Shown in pieces: positions 54,693 to 55,950 of a stretch of DNA of 55,950 bases. This DNA is from Pseudomonadota bacterium (GTDB lineage Bacteria > Pseudomonadota > Gammaproteobacteria > Burkholderiales > Burkholderiaceae_D): contig JAKACN010000003.1 in assembly GCA_021821365.1 (NCBI GenBank), positions 1-55,950 of the forward strand, given 5' to 3'. Under the pieces are notes generated by a model. That model was not told the origin of the DNA. It made no database searches and was given only the letters and a program-made list of their open reading frames with translations. Position 1 is the first letter of the stretch, and the number at the start of each line of letters is the position of its first letter. A program made the translations under genes and the position numbers.

Positions 54693-54743
54693 ATGGAAAA
54701 GACATCGCAATGCCTCTGCAACCGCCATTGGTGGCGCGCCTGA
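54693..54743 (+). CDS. trpL: Trp leader peptide with tandem Trp codons (attenuator)
   Basis: A 16-residue reading frame, [16 protein letters not shown], runs ATG to TGA and has two adjacent TGG codons (54729-54734) three codons before its stop. Two Trp in 16 residues is far above chance, and the position before a Trp-tRNA synthetase gene is what Trp-sensing attenuation needs. Hairpin-forming segments lie inside and after the frame. When charged tRNA-Trp is low, ribosomes would stall at the TGG pair. The gene symbol is by analogy. Confidence 0.8.
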   Translation: MEKTSQCLCNRHWWRA

Positions 54744-54815
54744 CACAGGCGGCCAGTTTCCATTCCCATTGTTGTTAACTGAGATGCCGCCGGCTCTGGC
54801 GGCATTGTCATTTTT
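54722..54815 (+). terminator. Transcription attenuator of trpS with mutually exclusive hairpins
   Basis: Segments: 1, CCGCC 54722-54726; 3, GGCGGC 54748-54753; 4, GCCGCC 54786-54791; 5, GGCGGC 54798-54803. The terminator is 4:5, an 8-bp perfect stem (ATGCCGCC 54784-54791 with GGCGGCAT 54798-54805), followed by TGTCATTTTT. Segment 3 can pair with 1 or with 4. A ribosome stalled at the TGG codons hides segment 1 and frees 3 to pair with 4, which prevents the terminator. A ribosome reaching the stop at 54743 covers segment 3 and lets 4:5 form. Confidence 0.75.
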
Positions 54816-54864
54816 GCAGCATGTCTACAGCACCGGCGGCCTCCCGACCTTATCCGGAGTCTCC

Positions 54865-55908
54865 ATGACCACAACCTCTGCAAAGCCCATCGTCCTCACC
54901 GGCGACCGCACGACCGGTCCCCTGCATCTCGGCCATTACGTCGGCTCCCTGCGTTCGCGCGTGCAGCTGCAGGATCAAGCACAACAGTTCCTGCTCCTGG
55001 CCGATGCCCAGGCGATGACCGACAACGCAGGCAAGCACCAGAAAGTCACGGAGAACGTGATTGAAGTCGCACTCGATTATCTTGCCGTCGGCATCGACCC
55101 GGCGAAGTCCACGATCTTCATCCAATCGCAGGTGCCCGAGCTCGCCGAATTGTCGCAATACCTGATGAACCTGGTCACCGTATCTCGCCTTGAGCGCAAT
55201 CCGACCATCAAGGACGAGATCCGGCAACGCGGCTTCGAGCGCGACATTCCCGCCGGATTTCTCGCCTATCCGGTCAGCCAGGCGGCAGACATCACGGCAT
55301 TCAGGGCACGGCTGGTCCCGGTCGGCGATGACCAGTTGCCGATGATCGAGCAAACCAATGAACTGGTCCGCAGGTTCAACAGCACGGTGGGGCAGGATGT
55401 CCTGGTTGAGTGCGAAGCCGTCCTTTCGTGTGTCACGCGCCTGCCCGGCATCGATGGCAAGGCAAAAATGAGCAAGTCGCTCGGCAATGCGATCGCACTG
55501 GGCGCAAGCGAAGACGAGATCCGCAAGGCGGTGAACCTCATGTACACCGATCCCAATCATCTGCGTGTCGATGACCCGGGGCAGGTGGAAGGCAATGTCG
55601 TGTTTGCCTTTCTCGATGCCTTCGAGACGGATGTCGCGAAGCTCGACGCCCTGAAGGCACACTATCGGCGCGGGGGACTTGGCGACACGGTGCTGAAACG
55701 GCTCCTCAATGAGCACCTGCAGGAAGCCATCCGGCCGATTCGCGCGGAGCGCGAACGCCTGGCGACCGACCGGGGAGAAGTGCTGCGGATTCTGCGCGTG
55801 GGGACGGAGCGAGCCAGGGATGCGGCTGCGCGCACACTCTCGGCTGTGAAACGCGCGCTTGGCTTGAACTACTTCGATCACACGGAACTGGCGAGCGGCG
55901 CGCGGTAA
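54865..55908 (+). CDS. trpS: Tryptophanyl-tRNA synthetase
   Basis: A 347-residue class I synthetase that charges tRNA-Trp. The HIGH-type motif is in [13 protein letters not shown], and the KMSKS loop is exact in [35 protein letters not shown] is the usual middle. Length is normal for bacterial TrpRS. The frame is open upstream, but ATG 54865 has CCGGAGTCTCC ahead and gives the family N-terminus ([17 protein letters not shown]). It is divergent from the hybrid kinase gene. Control is probably by the Trp-codon attenuator just upstream, so synthetase level would rise when charged tRNA-Trp falls. Confidence 0.96.
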   Translation: MTTTSAKPIVLTGDRTTGPLHLGHYVGSLRSRVQLQDQAQQFLLLADAQAMTDNAGKHQKVTENVIEVALDYLAVGIDPAKSTIFIQSQVPELAELSQYLMNLVTVSRLERNPTIKDEIRQRGFERDIPAGFLAYPVSQAADITAFRARLVPVGDDQLPMIEQTNELVRRFNSTVGQDVLVECEAVLSCVTRLPGIDGKAKMSKSLGNAIALGASEDEIRKAVNLMYTDPNHLRVDDPGQVEGNVVFAFLDAFETDVAKLDALKAHYRRGGLGDTVLKRLLNEHLQEAIRPIRAERERLATDRGEVLRILRVGTERARDAAARTLSAVKRALGLNYFDHTELASGAR

Positions 55909-55950
55909 TCTTTTTCGACGGCAATATCCGTCCGCACGACGGGCATTACG

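Overview
This window is about 56 kb of GC-rich chromosome with dense coding on both strands. The protein families suggest a betaproteobacterium of the order Burkholderiales, perhaps Oxalobacteraceae. That is inferred from gene content and style, since the window has no rRNA or other marker that would settle it. I see no tRNA or rRNA genes, insertion sequences, prophage block or CRISPR array.

Layout. (1) 1-143: edge of an unknown gene. (2) 293-4798: a LysR regulator divergent from a CoA-transferase, an HMG-CoA-lyase-type enzyme and a TRAP solute-binding protein, closed by a strong terminator. (3) 4884-6056: a radical SAM protein of the PA0069 family behind a textbook LexA box. (4) 6237-12555: kdpD-kdpE, a degenerate ParA-like gene and a KimA-like potassium transporter. 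The transporter promoter carries a KdpE-type direct repeat, so this looks like a potassium-limitation unit without kdpFABC nearby. (5) 12831-18441: an overlapping signalling operon of HDOD-histidine kinase, REC-PAS-GGDEF-EAL and Sel1-repeat protein. (6) 18715-19801: a RES/Xre toxin-antitoxin pair with two perfect palindromes in its promoter.

(7) 20026-35535: the most unusual region. A TolC-like lipoprotein, an HlyD-like adaptor, a tail-collar-domain protein, a Sel1 protein and a 2519-residue DUF4347/Ig-repeat protein are followed by a membrane-anchored HlyD protein and a membrane M50 protease. The protease has a PqqD-like N-terminus and an HlyD-like C-terminus. All seven genes are on one strand, an FNR/Anr-type box lies upstream, and no ABC transporter is present. 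I read it as a candidate ABC-less, type-I-like export or surface-display system for the giant protein.

(8) 35539-36642: a ferredoxin/flavodoxin-NADP reductase. (9) 37129-45656: an exopolysaccharide operon of deacetylase, processive GT2, bactofilin-like protein, unknown secreted protein, UDP-GlcNAc 2-epimerase, YaiO-type barrel and membrane protein. (10) 45659-48403: nitroreductase, nitronate monooxygenase and enoyl-CoA hydratase. (11) 48391-50992: a truncated DUF2231 remnant, an MFS transporter and an ETHE1-like metallo-beta-lactamase-fold enzyme, with an inverted repeat over the likely promoter. (12) 51266-54571: a large hybrid histidine kinase. (13) 54693-55908: trpS, preceded by a 16-residue leader peptide with tandem Trp codons and mutually exclusive hairpins, which is a complete-looking transcription attenuator.
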